DNA from: Diaporthe sp. PMI_573
Taxonomy: Eukaryota > Ascomycota > Sordariomycetes > Diaporthales > Diaporthaceae
Assembly: GCA_021399435.1 (NCBI GenBank)
Contig: JAJTUP010000146.1
Span: forward strand, 27,480 to 91,479
Direction: 5' to 3'
Length of the DNA stretch: 64,000 bases
Shown: positions 10,440 through 20,826 of the stretch, one piece after another
How positions within the stretch are numbered: the stretch's first letter is position 1
Layout of the letters: every line of letters begins with the position of its first letter
Made by a program: the position numbers and the translations under genes
Notes under the pieces: model-generated
Seen by the model: only the letters and a program-made list of their open reading frames with translations
Told to the model about the DNA's origin: nothing
Database searches by the model: none

Positions 10440-12317
10440 TCATACAGCCGCAGACAATCCGTCCCAGACAATAGCCTCTTCCAGCACGACATCAGCTCCA
10501 TCAGCGAAGAACTCCAACCCGCTGCACCTAGCATCCTCGAGGTAGACCCTCGTGGTTATAACGACCCTGTTGTTGACAAACACCTCGAGCACGCTGCCGT
10601 CATAGAAGATATTCACCACCAGCCTCTCCTCGACCTCGGCACCGGTCTGCACATCGCGCGTAGTGAAGAGGGTAAAGGGCGCCGTCTCGGTCTGCAGCTT
10701 CGTGTCTTCCCTTTCACCCTTGAAGGACGGTGGGGCGTAGAAGTCCGGGCGCTCAATGACAAATGTCTCGTCGGCTGGCGTGAAGTACAGCTTGGTCGGC
10801 TGAGAGGTACCGGCATGATGGATGGCCAGGCCGGTGTGCTCGCTAGACGAAACCGACGAGAACGAGGCATGTGCCTCCCACTGCGCTGTCTGTAGGGCCA
10901 GGAAGTTCTGCGCTGTCCGGGCCTTGGTGTTGAGTACGCCAGACTGTGCAGTCCGTTTTGCCGCACCGTTGCGCAGCCTCTGCAGCCGCGACTCAGGTGC
11001 GATTCCGAGGGTCTGCACGGTGAAGAGACCGTCCTGTCCAGGGGCTGGCGTCGCTTTGACGTTGGTGATACTCTTTAGGTCAGACCTGGTCGCCCGAACC
11101 ACGTTATCGATGGCGGTCAGGGAGACGACCCTGGGGAGTGAGAGACATCCGCTCCAGCCCTGGTTCGCCTGCATTTCAACGGGTATGTCGTCCTCTGTTA
11201 CCCAGCCAATAATGATCTGCTGCTGCGTCACCGGGTCAAAGAAGCCGTTGGCTGCGTAGTAGAGTCCGTGGTCAAAGGCCCCTCCGTACGAAAACTCGGT
11301 CAAGGCACCATGCTCAGATTCGTCCTGTGCAGGATCAATTCCGATCCATAATTGCGCCCGTGGACATCTCTTGGTGCCGGGAACGACGCCGCTACCGCCG
11401 TGTGGAGTCTGACAGCCCTCGGCGCCGAACACGAGGAAGTCCTGGCTGTGTTTGCTGCCCGGAGAGCTCAGGGACAGGAAATTTGTCACTTCCCAGTTCA
11501 CGCCCAGGTCGCCTGTCCAGCGCGAAGGTGCAAAGTTGAGGCCCGGCGTTGTAAGCGGGGAGATATAGGTCCATTTGGTCAGATCAGAGGGGTCGACCTT
11601 GTAGAGGAATGTAGCAGGAGTCTCGTGGCGGATGCCTCCCGAGATGATACCAAAGAGTGGTGGTTCCTGTTCCTCTGTCACGTTGGTTCCGTTCTGATGA
11701 GGCTTTCGCCTGGCCAGAAGTTCCCTCACTCCAGGCCAGGTCGCGACGTAAGGGTCCCGCCACCCTGTGATTGCAATGTCTTCTGGTGGGCCGGGCAGAA
11801 TGGGATTAGAGGCATGTTTTACCCACGTGTGGCCGCCATCCTTGCTTGTTGCCAGGCTCAGGGTCTCGCAGCCGCGGTGGTACTCTTTGGTGTAGTGTAT
11901 CGGCAATCTTGAGACGCTCGTGTAGATGAAACTGACCTCACCCACGCCGTCAGCGCCGGCCTTGTGCTTTCCGTCCACGCCTGTTGGTCTCCAACAGCCC
12001 GTGAACACGCCCTCGGAATCGTAGGGGGCGTCTCTCTCCAGACTTGGGGCCTCAAGAACCTCCCATGATACCAGGTCAGACGAGAATGCCTTGCCCCAGA
12101 CAATATCACCCCATTCGGCTCCGTTTGGGTTCCATTGGAAACCAACGTGATATGTGTTTGTTGACGGAACGTAGCCTGGGGCACAGGGGTCATTCATCCA
12201 TCCCCTTGATGCGATGAGGTGATATGATGGGCGCCAGCGCGCGTAGTCTTTGGAGGATACCTTTGGGCCATTTACAAAGCCAGGCTCCCGCTCGTGTGGT
12301 GGCGTGACTGAACCCAT
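10440..12317 (-). CDS. Glycoside hydrolase family 32 (invertase/inulinase-type beta-fructosidase)
   Basis: Single exon; the start at 12317 (MGSVTPPHEREPGF) gives 625 residues. The frame is open 96 codons further upstream, but that sequence looks non-coding. The three GH32 catalytic blocks are visible: WMNDPCAPGY with nucleophile Asp near residue 43, GWRDPY with the transition-state Asp near 188, and NWEVTNF with the acid/base Glu near 276. A C-terminal beta-sandwich follows, ending ...VFVNNRVVITTRVYLED. The family releases fructose from sucrose or fructans. No signal peptide is seen from the chosen start, which suggests an intracellular enzyme or a missed upstream exon encoding a leader. The neighbours, a Zn2Cys6 regulator and a sugar porter, fit an inducible sucrose/fructan locus. 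The family assignment is strong; the exact substrate is not fixed. Confidence 0.92.
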   Translation of the reverse strand: MGSVTPPHEREPGFVNGPKVSSKDYARWRPSYHLIASRGWMNDPCAPGYVPSTNTYHVGFQWNPNGAEWGDIVWGKAFSSDLVSWEVLEAPSLERDAPYDSEGVFTGCWRPTGVDGKHKAGADGVGEVSFIYTSVSRLPIHYTKEYHRGCETLSLATSKDGGHTWVKHASNPILPGPPEDIAITGWRDPYVATWPGVRELLARRKPHQNGTNVTEEQEPPLFGIISGGIRHETPATFLYKVDPSDLTKWTYISPLTTPGLNFAPSRWTGDLGVNWEVTNFLSLSSPGSKHSQDFLVFGAEGCQTPHGGSGVVPGTKRCPRAQLWIGIDPAQDESEHGALTEFSYGGAFDHGLYYAANGFFDPVTQQQIIIGWVTEDDIPVEMQANQGWSGCLSLPRVVSLTAIDNVVRATRSDLKSITNVKATPAPGQDGLFTVQTLGIAPESRLQRLRNGAAKRTAQSGVLNTKARTAQNFLALQTAQWEAHASFSSVSSSEHTGLAIHHAGTSQPTKLYFTPADETFVIERPDFYAPPSFKGEREDTKLQTETAPFTLFTTRDVQTGAEVEERLVVNIFYDGSVLEVFVNNRVVITTRVYLEDARCSGLEFFADGADVVLEEAIVWDGLSAAV

Positions 12318-13452
12318 GACGAGTGCTTGCGTGAGTGTGGGTTTGTGTTTGTCTAAGACGTGACCGAGCAGCTGAGGGAGGCTAATTTGAGCGTACGAGA
12401 GCCCGGTTGATTCGATGTGATATATGCCTGTGGCGGATGATGCTGAATAAACCAACAGACGGGCAAGGCGGGTGTAAAGAATCCAGAATAGGTAAAGTCG
12501 GAACACAAGGCAAGGTAGACTGGGCTTACGGTGGTAGAAGTAAAGGGAAGGGAGCTTGCGGGTCCTTAGCGGCCGGTGCTGGATTCTCCACCGCCTGGCT
12601 TGCACCGTCGGGAGAATGCCGTCGGGGGCGAAACACCGAGAAATATCCCCCGGGCAAAGCCTCCTGGCCCGCGGTGCCGATCGACAAGTCTAGGTACCGA
12701 GTGGCAGCGTGACACCATCACACCCTATATGCTGTGACGGTCTGCCAGGGAACGGTTTGCGCCCGAAATAGACCCTGTGTGTGCTATAGTAGAGTGCTGA
12801 CTCGGATATCGTTTGAGCCTGCAAAGTCGGTCATATCGGCCGCGGATCCCCCTGACTTGGACAAAGTTATTTCGCGTTCAACTTGTTGAGCATGACCTGT
12901 CTCTTTGGTCGCCACATTCTATTCTAATTCATCAGGAGGAGTTCCTCCCAGCTCACATCTCTGTGGTTCCCTGCCCAAGAGGTCGTGCCTTGAGATGAGC
13001 AGAGTCGGGGAGAAAAAGCAAACTAACTAGTAGACTAGTCACGAGGCAATGCCAAGGAGGTTTCTCCGAAGATTTGCCTGTGTTTCTCCCAGTCCTCCCC
13101 GCCGTAGGATCCGCATGATAATGAATGTCCGGAGTCGAACGTTCTTCAAGTCTCGGGACCAGGTCTCCCCACGCCCTCTTGGCCCTCTCCGCCTCTCTCC
13201 GCAAGATCGGCAGACACTACGATCCGGAGGGTTACTCTCGCCCTGGTCGACGAGGGGGCCGAGACTCGTGGCAGCGTGGCCGGGACCCACAGGCTCGTCA
13301 TCACTAGAGCAAGATCAAGACGAGGATTGAGACAATTTTTGAGCTAGCACGCGTGCCGGATGTACTGTGTCATAGAGTTTGCCCCTCGCATTCTCGTCCA
13401 ACTGGTCAAGCAGGTATATACATCCGGAAAATGGCCGCTTCCAGGGCCACCC
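12318..13452. other. Intergenic region
   Basis: 1.1 kb between the GH32 start and the stop of the regulator gene; both are on the minus strand, so the GH32 promoter should lie here. Open frames at 12407-13538 overlap on both strands and show no protein family. No repeat or RNA gene is recognised. Confidence 0.4.
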
Positions 13453-16342
13453 TTATTCCAGGACCAGGCCCAGCTCCTGGCCTACCAGCGCGTTGTACTT
13501 GGTCAGGAAAACATGCTCCCCCGCCCGTATGGTCTTGAATAGCTCCAAGTAGCCCTTGAGCAGCGGCTTGCGGTGGTGAATGTTGTGTGCAAGGTGCGAC
13601 TGCGGGCCGCCTGGGTTCCCACGGACATCGGTGCCGCCCTGCCCGTCCTCTGCTGCCTCCCAGTACTGGATCGCGGCGATGGCACTCTCCACGATGGTGT
13701 AGAGCTTCTCGATCATGCCGATGCCGTGCACCTCAATGCTCGCCAGCGGCGTCGTCTGGCATATCCTCAGGGTGTTCTCGGCTATCGCCACCGCGTTATA
13801 GATGGAGAGTGCTGCGTGGCCCGACTGGGGGACGAGCAGCTTATGTGAAAGACACAAGTGCCAGAGGCGGTTGAGCAGCCACTGCTGATTGACCAATATG
13901 TCAGCCTGCTGGGACGAAGTGGCAGCTGCCCCAGAGAGCCACGACGGGACGGGAGGCGGTGGTCGCTCATCCGCCCCCGCCGCTGTCGACGAGGTCTTGC
14001 CCTCGAGGTTGTGGCGGTTGATCTGGTCGTAAATCATGGCGGCGGTCCGCTCATTCAGAAAGCGGCAGCCGCCCAGGTCGCTCTTACAATGGCCGTTCCA
14101 GCAGCGTAGGAAATCCTCGTTTATCGGATCGAAGAGGCTCATGAGCAGTAGAAGCCCCAGCATGCCAGCTGCCTCGGCGTCGTCCTGGATGACGATGCCG
14201 GAAGAGTCAGCGCTGTCGGCCACGCCTGATATGGACTCGAGCAGGGAGTGCGTCAAGGCGCTGGGCTCGCCCACGAAGCCGACAGAATGGTGGCGCTGCA
14301 GGCCGTATGCCCTGTACTAGTTGTTAAAGCCATTGTCTCCCGACGGGGACATATTGTGCGTATTCGCGCGTGTGCGTTGATGCCTACCTTTCCGTCACGG
14401 ACAACAGGTAGTACACCCGCAGCCGCTGTTGTTTCTGCTCGGGCGAGCAGTTCAGGTAACAGTCGAACTTGTCGAGCCCGAAGATGCAGCCCAGCTCCAC
14501 GGCCTCGCGCATCCTCAGCCAGGCGGCGTTGTGCTGGCCTTTCTGAAACAGGCAGGCGAAGAGGAAGACGGAGGTGAAGATCATGTCCATGGTCGGGGAC
14601 TGGCCGAAGTCGACGACGGTGCGCATGCGCACGGCCTCCATGAGCAGGAGGTCGACCATCTGCTGGCGCGACGAGGACGACGTGGAGCGCTGCTCGCTGA
14701 CGCGGACGGGCTGGATGAGGCCGAAGGCGGAGAGGGAGAGCAGCATGGCGCCAAAGTCCGGGTTGGTGCGGTGCTCCTGAGCCAGGAGGCGAGCGAAGAC
14801 GGAGGAGCGCTTGAGGATGGGCAGGGTCGGGTACAGGCGCTCAAAGTAGATGTCGAGCCAGCGGATGAGGTTCTCGTCGGTGATGACGGCCGGCCAGCCG
14901 CTGGTGGGCACGGCAAGGACATTGCTGCTGCTGGCCGGGGAGGCGTGCTGAGGGATCGGGGGGTGGCCGGGGACGTCAGCGAGGGAGTGGTTGTTGTACT
15001 GGGACTGGCGCAGGGAGAAGACGAGGTCGTCAAAGGTGTTGGAGGCGGCGCTCCCGGCGCGGCCGTCCGGGGAACCAGAGGCTGTCGGACCGGCGAGCGA
15101 GGCGGAGGCGGGCCCGAAGGAGGCAAGCATGCCGTCCCATGACGGGTTCAGCCCTGAGACCTGGTCGGCAGCACCTGGCAGGCCGGAGGAATCAGCGCCA
15201 AACATGAACTGGTCTTGCTGCTGCTGCTGATGCTGCTGCTGCTGCTGGAGGTTCTGCTGGGGCATGCCATGGGAGTTTCCGGGGCTTGCATCGGCGGCAT
15301 CATGGTTGGAGGCGGAGAGGACAGGGGCCGAGGGCGAGAAGGAAGAGGCCACGGAGGTTGACTCGGCGTTTCGGATTCGCTTCTGCTCGCGCTCCCGGAT
15401 CTCATTGAGACGGCTGAGAGCACGACAAAGAATATGATGAGTGCCAAAACGAGACAGTTGCATGTAGATGAATAGATGAATACAGATGAATAAACAAACG
15501 GAACGAGAGATGGACCAGACAGGATGAAGAGGTTGTAAACCAGGGCAGGGACGGAGGAATATTGGGAAAGGGGATGTGAAGGAGGAGAGCAGATAGACGT
15601 GACGATGGTCTGTACGGTATAAGACGCTTCGTCGTGCTTCTTCTCGCCTTCTCTCTGTCTCTCTCACTTTTCTCGCGGGGCTATGAACATGGCTTACCGT
15701 CCAGCAGGGCCTCTCTTGCGATGGGGGGTGGCATAGGTGCACTCGAAGCCTCGCGAGGCACAATTGGTGCACGGGTTGGTCAGGTCACACTACTGAAACT
15801 GTCAACATACATCATACATTGGCACAGCACAGCACAGCACAGCACAGCACAGCACAGCGCAACCCAGTGTCTAGGCCAGGATCGTGTCGCGTACACCCCG
15901 TGCATGTACCGGGGGGATGGATCTACGCGCCGCCAACCATTGGCCACGAGCAGGTTGCAGTACGATGTGCGCGTTTATATGTGTATATATGTGGTACATA
16001 TATAATATATACACTGTGGCATACACACATTTAACATGTATGTGTTTGTGTGTGTGTGCGTGCGTGCGTGCGTGCGTGCGTGTGTATGTGCCTATGATAG
16101 CAACTGGGTCGTACCTTTGTCTTCCGCAGCCGGCAGTTGTCACAGGCCTTCTTGACAGTCTGCTGCTGCTGCGGCTGCTGTTGACCCTGCTGAGCCTGAC
16201 CTTGATTTTGATGGTCATGTTGCTGCTGATGCTGATGCTGATGATGTTGAAGCTGCTGCTGTTGTGGTGGTAGCGCCGGCCTGGCTTCGGAGGTGGTCGG
16301 CCGTTGTGGGGATAAAGACGGGGACGGGGATGAGTTTGCCAT
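13453..16342 (-). CDS. Zn2Cys6 transcription factor with fungal-specific middle domain
   Basis: Four exons fit: 16342-16115, 15789-15698, 15413-14388 and 14311-13453, giving 734 residues in one closed frame. The zinc cluster is canonical, CX2CX6CX5CX2CX6C, at Cys67, 70, 77, 83, 86 and 93. It is split after Lys76 by a 325 bp intron, long for this genome. A Gln/His-rich tract precedes the zinc finger and a second Gln tract lies just after the linker. The middle homology region (LIRWLDIYFERLYPTLPILKR onward) resembles regulators of plant-carbohydrate use. The gene lies between a GH32 enzyme and an MFS sugar porter, so sucrose or inulin control of the InuR kind is a reasonable inference. The 284 bp intron 2 and the 325 bp intron 1 need transcript support; the 76 bp intron 3 (14312-14387) is secure. 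Confidence 0.85.
15820..15858. repeat. (GCACA)n microsatellite in regulator intron 1
   Basis: About eight tandem copies of the pentamer GCACA, placed inside the intron that splits the zinc-cluster codons. Confidence 0.85.
16040..16092. repeat. (TG)n/(TGCG)n microsatellite in regulator intron 1
   Basis: Alternating purine-pyrimidine run: TG repeats followed by six or more TGCG-type units and more TG. It lies about 25 bases inside the 5' end of intron 1 (minus strand) and could form Z-DNA. Confidence 0.8.
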
Positions 16343-17357
16343 TCATACCTCAGTCGCACACATCAGACCGGAGAGTCTGATTGGGATTTGGGATCGGGGA
16401 TCTGGATCTGGGCTTCGGATCAATGGGGAGGAGGGTCGTGGAGAATTCGTGTCTCGGCTGCTGTCAGTTGTCATGTCACAGCTGGTCCTGGGCCCGGCCC
16501 ATGACGCCCAAGTCCCCAGCCCAAAGCCAAGACCAGGCCCCAGCTGAACAAAGCATGTGCCAGGGCCGCCACTGGCCGGAGCAGCCGACTAGACTCTTCT
16601 CAGCCCCGGCCGGAGAAACTATGGCTCCATGCCTGCCTGCTTCCGAGATTGTCCCTCGGTTTCCCCTTTGGGCTGCTGTTTCATGCTGCCCTGCGCCAAA
16701 TGCACTCCCCACAAATGCACTCGAGAGCTTCCTTTTCCCTGGAATTTCTGGGGCCCCGCACGTGCGAAGCTGAATCGTGCATGCCCGTTGCCTGTTCTCT
16801 TGCTGAGCTGCAGTGTTGGTTTTGTTCTGGCTACTCAGCTGTTGCTGCTATTGTTATCCTGCGTGAGGGTCTACCAGACTATCTATCCAGCCTAACGTGG
16901 TGCGGCCAGCCTCACCCGTTCCCCCCTGGCCACCCCCCCCCTGACTGCCCAGTGCTCGGCCCATTCCAGCAGTAAACGTAGGGCTGTATGTCCGGAGACA
17001 CTGACTACATAGTACATACATACTGTACCGTGCCGGGCTCAGAGGCTCAGACTCGACTAATAACACGTACATGGTGAACATGTTCATCGTCTGATCCTGT
17101 CCCTCGACTCGTGGGCTTTGGTTCATATGCGTATATATAAACATTCCCATCGCCGCCTCACTACCCCGGATTTTGGCTCTGCAAGTGCTCAGACCTCATC
17201 TCATCAAGCACGGGCTCTTTTTTCCCTCTCACCCTCTCTTTCTCTGTTTTCTGTCCGTCTTGTGAACTCTATTTCAGCTCGTCTCACAACATCTTGTCCT
17301 CTTCACTCTTCCACCTCGACTACAGCCCGGCAAAAGTCCTTTGCCTGACCTGTCACC
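16343..17357. other. Divergent promoter region of regulator and sugar porter
   Basis: 1.0 kb between the regulator start (minus) and the porter start (plus). The 150 bases before the porter ATG are CT-rich, as is common in fungal 5' leaders, and a TATATATAAA sequence lies near 17131-17140. No gene is supported. Confidence 0.5.
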
Positions 17358-19209
17358 ATGAGTCCAACTATGAGCATAGACACGGACGACCAGAAAAACG
17401 GCATCGAGAAGACCGATGCCCTCGGGGCCATGCATCACGAGGAGCCTCCGCAGCCCGTTATTGCTCAGGGCAATGCCGTCAATCCTTTCCTGTGAGTAGG
17501 CCCCGTGCAGCTTGATCGTCCTCAATAAGCTTCCTCCTGTTACTCTTCCATCTGCCGTCTGCTGCGTCTAGACTATTTCAACCGGCTGACTTGGAGTGTC
17601 TCTCCTCGTACAGTATCTTCGCCTGCGTAACTTTCGCCGCCGCCTCATTTCTGTTCGGATACGACGACAAGGTTATCTCACCAATCATCGCCCTGAAGCC
17701 ATTTGTAAGTATCTGTGGTGGTGTCAATACAGGCGGACACGGGGTATGAGGCTGACCTCGTCTGTTACTCTCCTGCAGGTCGAGAAATTCCAGGGAGTCA
17801 ACGAAGCAACAGGCGAGTTCGTCTTCACGGCTCGGAACCAGTCGCTGCTCCTCTCAATCCCTCTGGTCGGGTCCATTATTGGCGCCCTCTTCGCATACCC
17901 CCTGAACAACTATCTCGGCCGAAAATGGCCTCTCCTCATCGCCTACATCATCTCGGTCGGCGGCACCCTCCTGCAGATCTTCGCCCCGAACCTGGGCGCC
18001 TTTGTCGGCGGCCGTTCCATCGTCGCCATCTCCATGGGCATTGCCAACGCAACCGCGCCCCTCTACCTTTCCGAGGTCGTCCCCGTCGCCATCCGTGGCC
18101 GTGTCGTCGCCTGTATCAACATCATGAACCTGCTCTCTGGCGTCGTGGCGACCTGTGTCGTCTTCGCCACGAGCACCCGCGATGACAAGCTGTCCTACGA
18201 GGTTCCCCTGGCCGTCCAGTGCGCCCTGCCCGCCCTGCTCATCCCGCCCACCCTCATCCTACCCGAGTCCCCCCAGTGGCTCATCGGCAAGGATAGGTTC
18301 GACCAGGCCCTCTCCGCTCTTCGCAAGCTCCGCGGCAACTCGGACGCCGAGGTCGCTGATGAGCTGCGCGTCATGAAGCTCTGCCAGGACAGCGAGCGCT
18401 CCCTCACCGACGACGTGTCCTTCTGGAACATCTTCGACCGCCAGAACATCAAGCGCACCATCACCGCCGGCTCCTTCTTCTCATTCAACCAGATCTCCGG
18501 CGTATTCCTCTCCACCACCTACGCCACCGTCTTCCTGCAGGACATCAACGTCGCCTCGCCATTCGCCCTCACCATCATCGCCGCATGCTGCACCCTTGCC
18601 GGCTGCTGCATTGCCCCGCTGGTCATCGAGAGGCTCGGCCGTCGCCCGCTCGCCATGGGAGGCATGAGCATGCTCTTCATCCTCGACGTCATTGCCGGTG
18701 GTCTGGCCTTCCGCATCTCGGAGCCCTCCTACGCCATCGGAGTTGCCGCCTGCTCCTTCATGTTCAACTTCTTCTGGGGCGCCTCCTTCTACTCCTTGTC
18801 CAACGTCATGCCCTCCGAGATCCCCACCACGAAGTTGCGAAGCTACACTATGTCCTACACCATCGCCTGGGCCCAGACCACCGCCGTCATCACGACCGTC
18901 GTTGTGCCCCAAATCACTGCTGCAGATGGAGCTGGTCTCGGTGCCAAGACATACCTCGTAAGTTCAGCCCCTCTCTCGTGTCTGCCCCTGCTGGCTTCTG
19001 TTTATGGTTTTCTGACTGCGTCATCTTCACAGGTCTTTGCCGGATGTATGCTGGGAGTCATCACCTTTGTCTACTTCCTGCTTCCCGAGACGAGAGGCAG
19101 GACTTTCGCCGAGATTGACGAGATGTACGACGCCAAGATCCCAATGTGGAAGTGGAGGAAATACGAGACATCTACGACCGCGAAGACGGCCAAGAAGATC
19201 GAGATTTAG
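17358..19209 (+). CDS. MFS sugar porter (hexose/alpha-glucoside permease type)
   Basis: Exons 17358-17491, 17614-17704, 17779-18957 and 19033-19209 give 526 residues with introns of 122, 74 and 75 bp. Twelve hydrophobic segments can be traced. Sugar-porter signatures are present: GRKWPL after TM2, PESPQWLIGKDR at the end of TM6, FNQISGVFLSTTYA in TM7 and PETRGRTFAE after TM12. The first membrane segment reads FLFGYDDKVISPIIALKPF, where most porters have GYDxGVxSG. The N-terminal 45 residues and the C-terminal tail are cytosolic. It is divergent from the Zn2Cys6 regulator and close to GH32, consistent with uptake of a sugar handled by that enzyme. The signatures argue against a drug-efflux (DHA) transporter, so it is unlikely to export the PKS-NRPS product. 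Confidence 0.92.
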
Positions 19210-20826
19210 ATTTGAGGTGTACGATAATAGGAAAAGATCACGGTGTATCTATATGATGTACAATGAAGAGACGAGGATACCCACCCAATCGCATAAAGGA
19301 AGCTTTGCATCTTGTTTTCGCTATCTTGATCGCGCGAAAATTTCTGTATAATTGATTGCAACATAGCGGTATGAGCACCCGGCGGTCGGCCATCCGAATG
19401 CCAAGCCTTGATATTCATCTCCCAAGACATTTACTTCTAATTTCTCCCTTGTACAAGGAATCGTTTAATGCACAGTATAGTCGTTTCTAGGAGATATGGA
19501 TTTCTCGTAAATTGAGACGGCAATTCTTGGAAACTTATGGTTGGCTTCCCAGTTCTTTCCGATCCACGTGAGCTGTGGAACCCAGGAAGATACTGGAGAA
19601 AGCGTTGTATTCCTCGAGGAAAAGAGCGCCAGCCACTTCGACCAGAGTAACCCTCTCTCAAAAGATGCCAGACTTTTGCGATTTGAGAGGTAGATTATCT
19701 CCACTTTTCTGTGTCTGTGTTGCACGATCATGCAGTGGTCGAAGCAGCACAATATATGCTTCGACCAATCATATTGAGAATCATCCACGGCAGAATGATA
19801 TCCAATCGCATTTTGTCGAGATTCACTAGCACTGAGAGCAGTCGTTGACTCATAGAAGGGCATGACACAGACGTTGCATTTGGGCGCTGACTGCTAGGAT
19901 AATTCAGCTATTTTGTACGTCTTCACGCGACTGTCAATCTTGTTCGGTCGTTGTATCATGGAATATCTCCCTGCTGAGCGCGATGCAAAGCAGGACAGTG
20001 TGTAGCAAGCAGCCTTCGGGGGCGAGTCCCACCGCCAACTTTCAGTGTCAACTGCATTCTGCGCAAACAATTTCAACTCAATGCCCAACAACTCCCTCCA
20101 TGCCGCACAGCTCAGCCCTTGATCCCAACCCACAAATAATCTTATTTCTGGTGTGCGGTCCGAAAATTGCCTTCGTTAAGGCTCACATGCTGAATTCAGG
20201 CGTTGGCAGTTGACGTTGCAGAACACCTAGCCCTTCTCCTTTTCTCATTATTTTTCTTTCCGTAGGGGTGGGGGTGGGGGCTGGTTGTCGAATCTGTAAG
20301 AGCACACATACTTTACGGCCGCTTTTTCAGTGACCAGTCCTAAGCACTGGTGCTACCTTTACTAACGTATTCAATAGTGCCCCGTACGTGCCGCAGAATG
20401 ATCAGCAAGTATCCATCAAAGTAGCGGGTCACTCTGATCGCGGGGTTGCAACACAATTTAGTTATTGCTTCGGTCTCATTGATGAAAGAACAAGTAGTCT
20501 ATCTATATTATATATTCAGGGGTTTGTGTTCGACAGGTGATAACAAAGGAGAGCAGTCATAACAAAAGCGATGGTTCCCGGACCAGTTCCCAGATGAAAA
20601 AATGACAATGCAAGATAAATGGGTCCCGATCCCACCTTGCCACATCCCAACGCCACAACGCCTCGCTTTCAAGCACTTACACACCCACCCGCCTCTTCAG
20701 GAACATCCCCATGCCGCCTCATTAAAAATTCCGACCAACTTTCCTGATTCGAAAAGAAATATACAGCCCACCCACCCTCACCACTCGGACCTAGAGAGAT
20801 CAAGTAGTAAAAAGACAGGTGGCTGA
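19210..20826. other. Convergent intergenic region
   Basis: 1.6 kb between the 3' ends of the porter and the PKS-NRPS gene. It includes a G-rich stretch near 20263-20282 (GGGGTGGGGGTGGGGG type, G-quadruplex capable). No coding frame with family resemblance was found. Confidence 0.4.

Noticed and set aside
14429..15142. Long plus-strand frame opposite the regulator
   Set aside because: It mirrors the GC-rich coding exon of the Zn2Cys6 gene on the other strand.
17358..19209. Efflux pump for the PKS-NRPS product
   Set aside because: PESPQWL and PETRGRTF are sugar-porter signatures, and the gene belongs with the GH32 and regulator genes.
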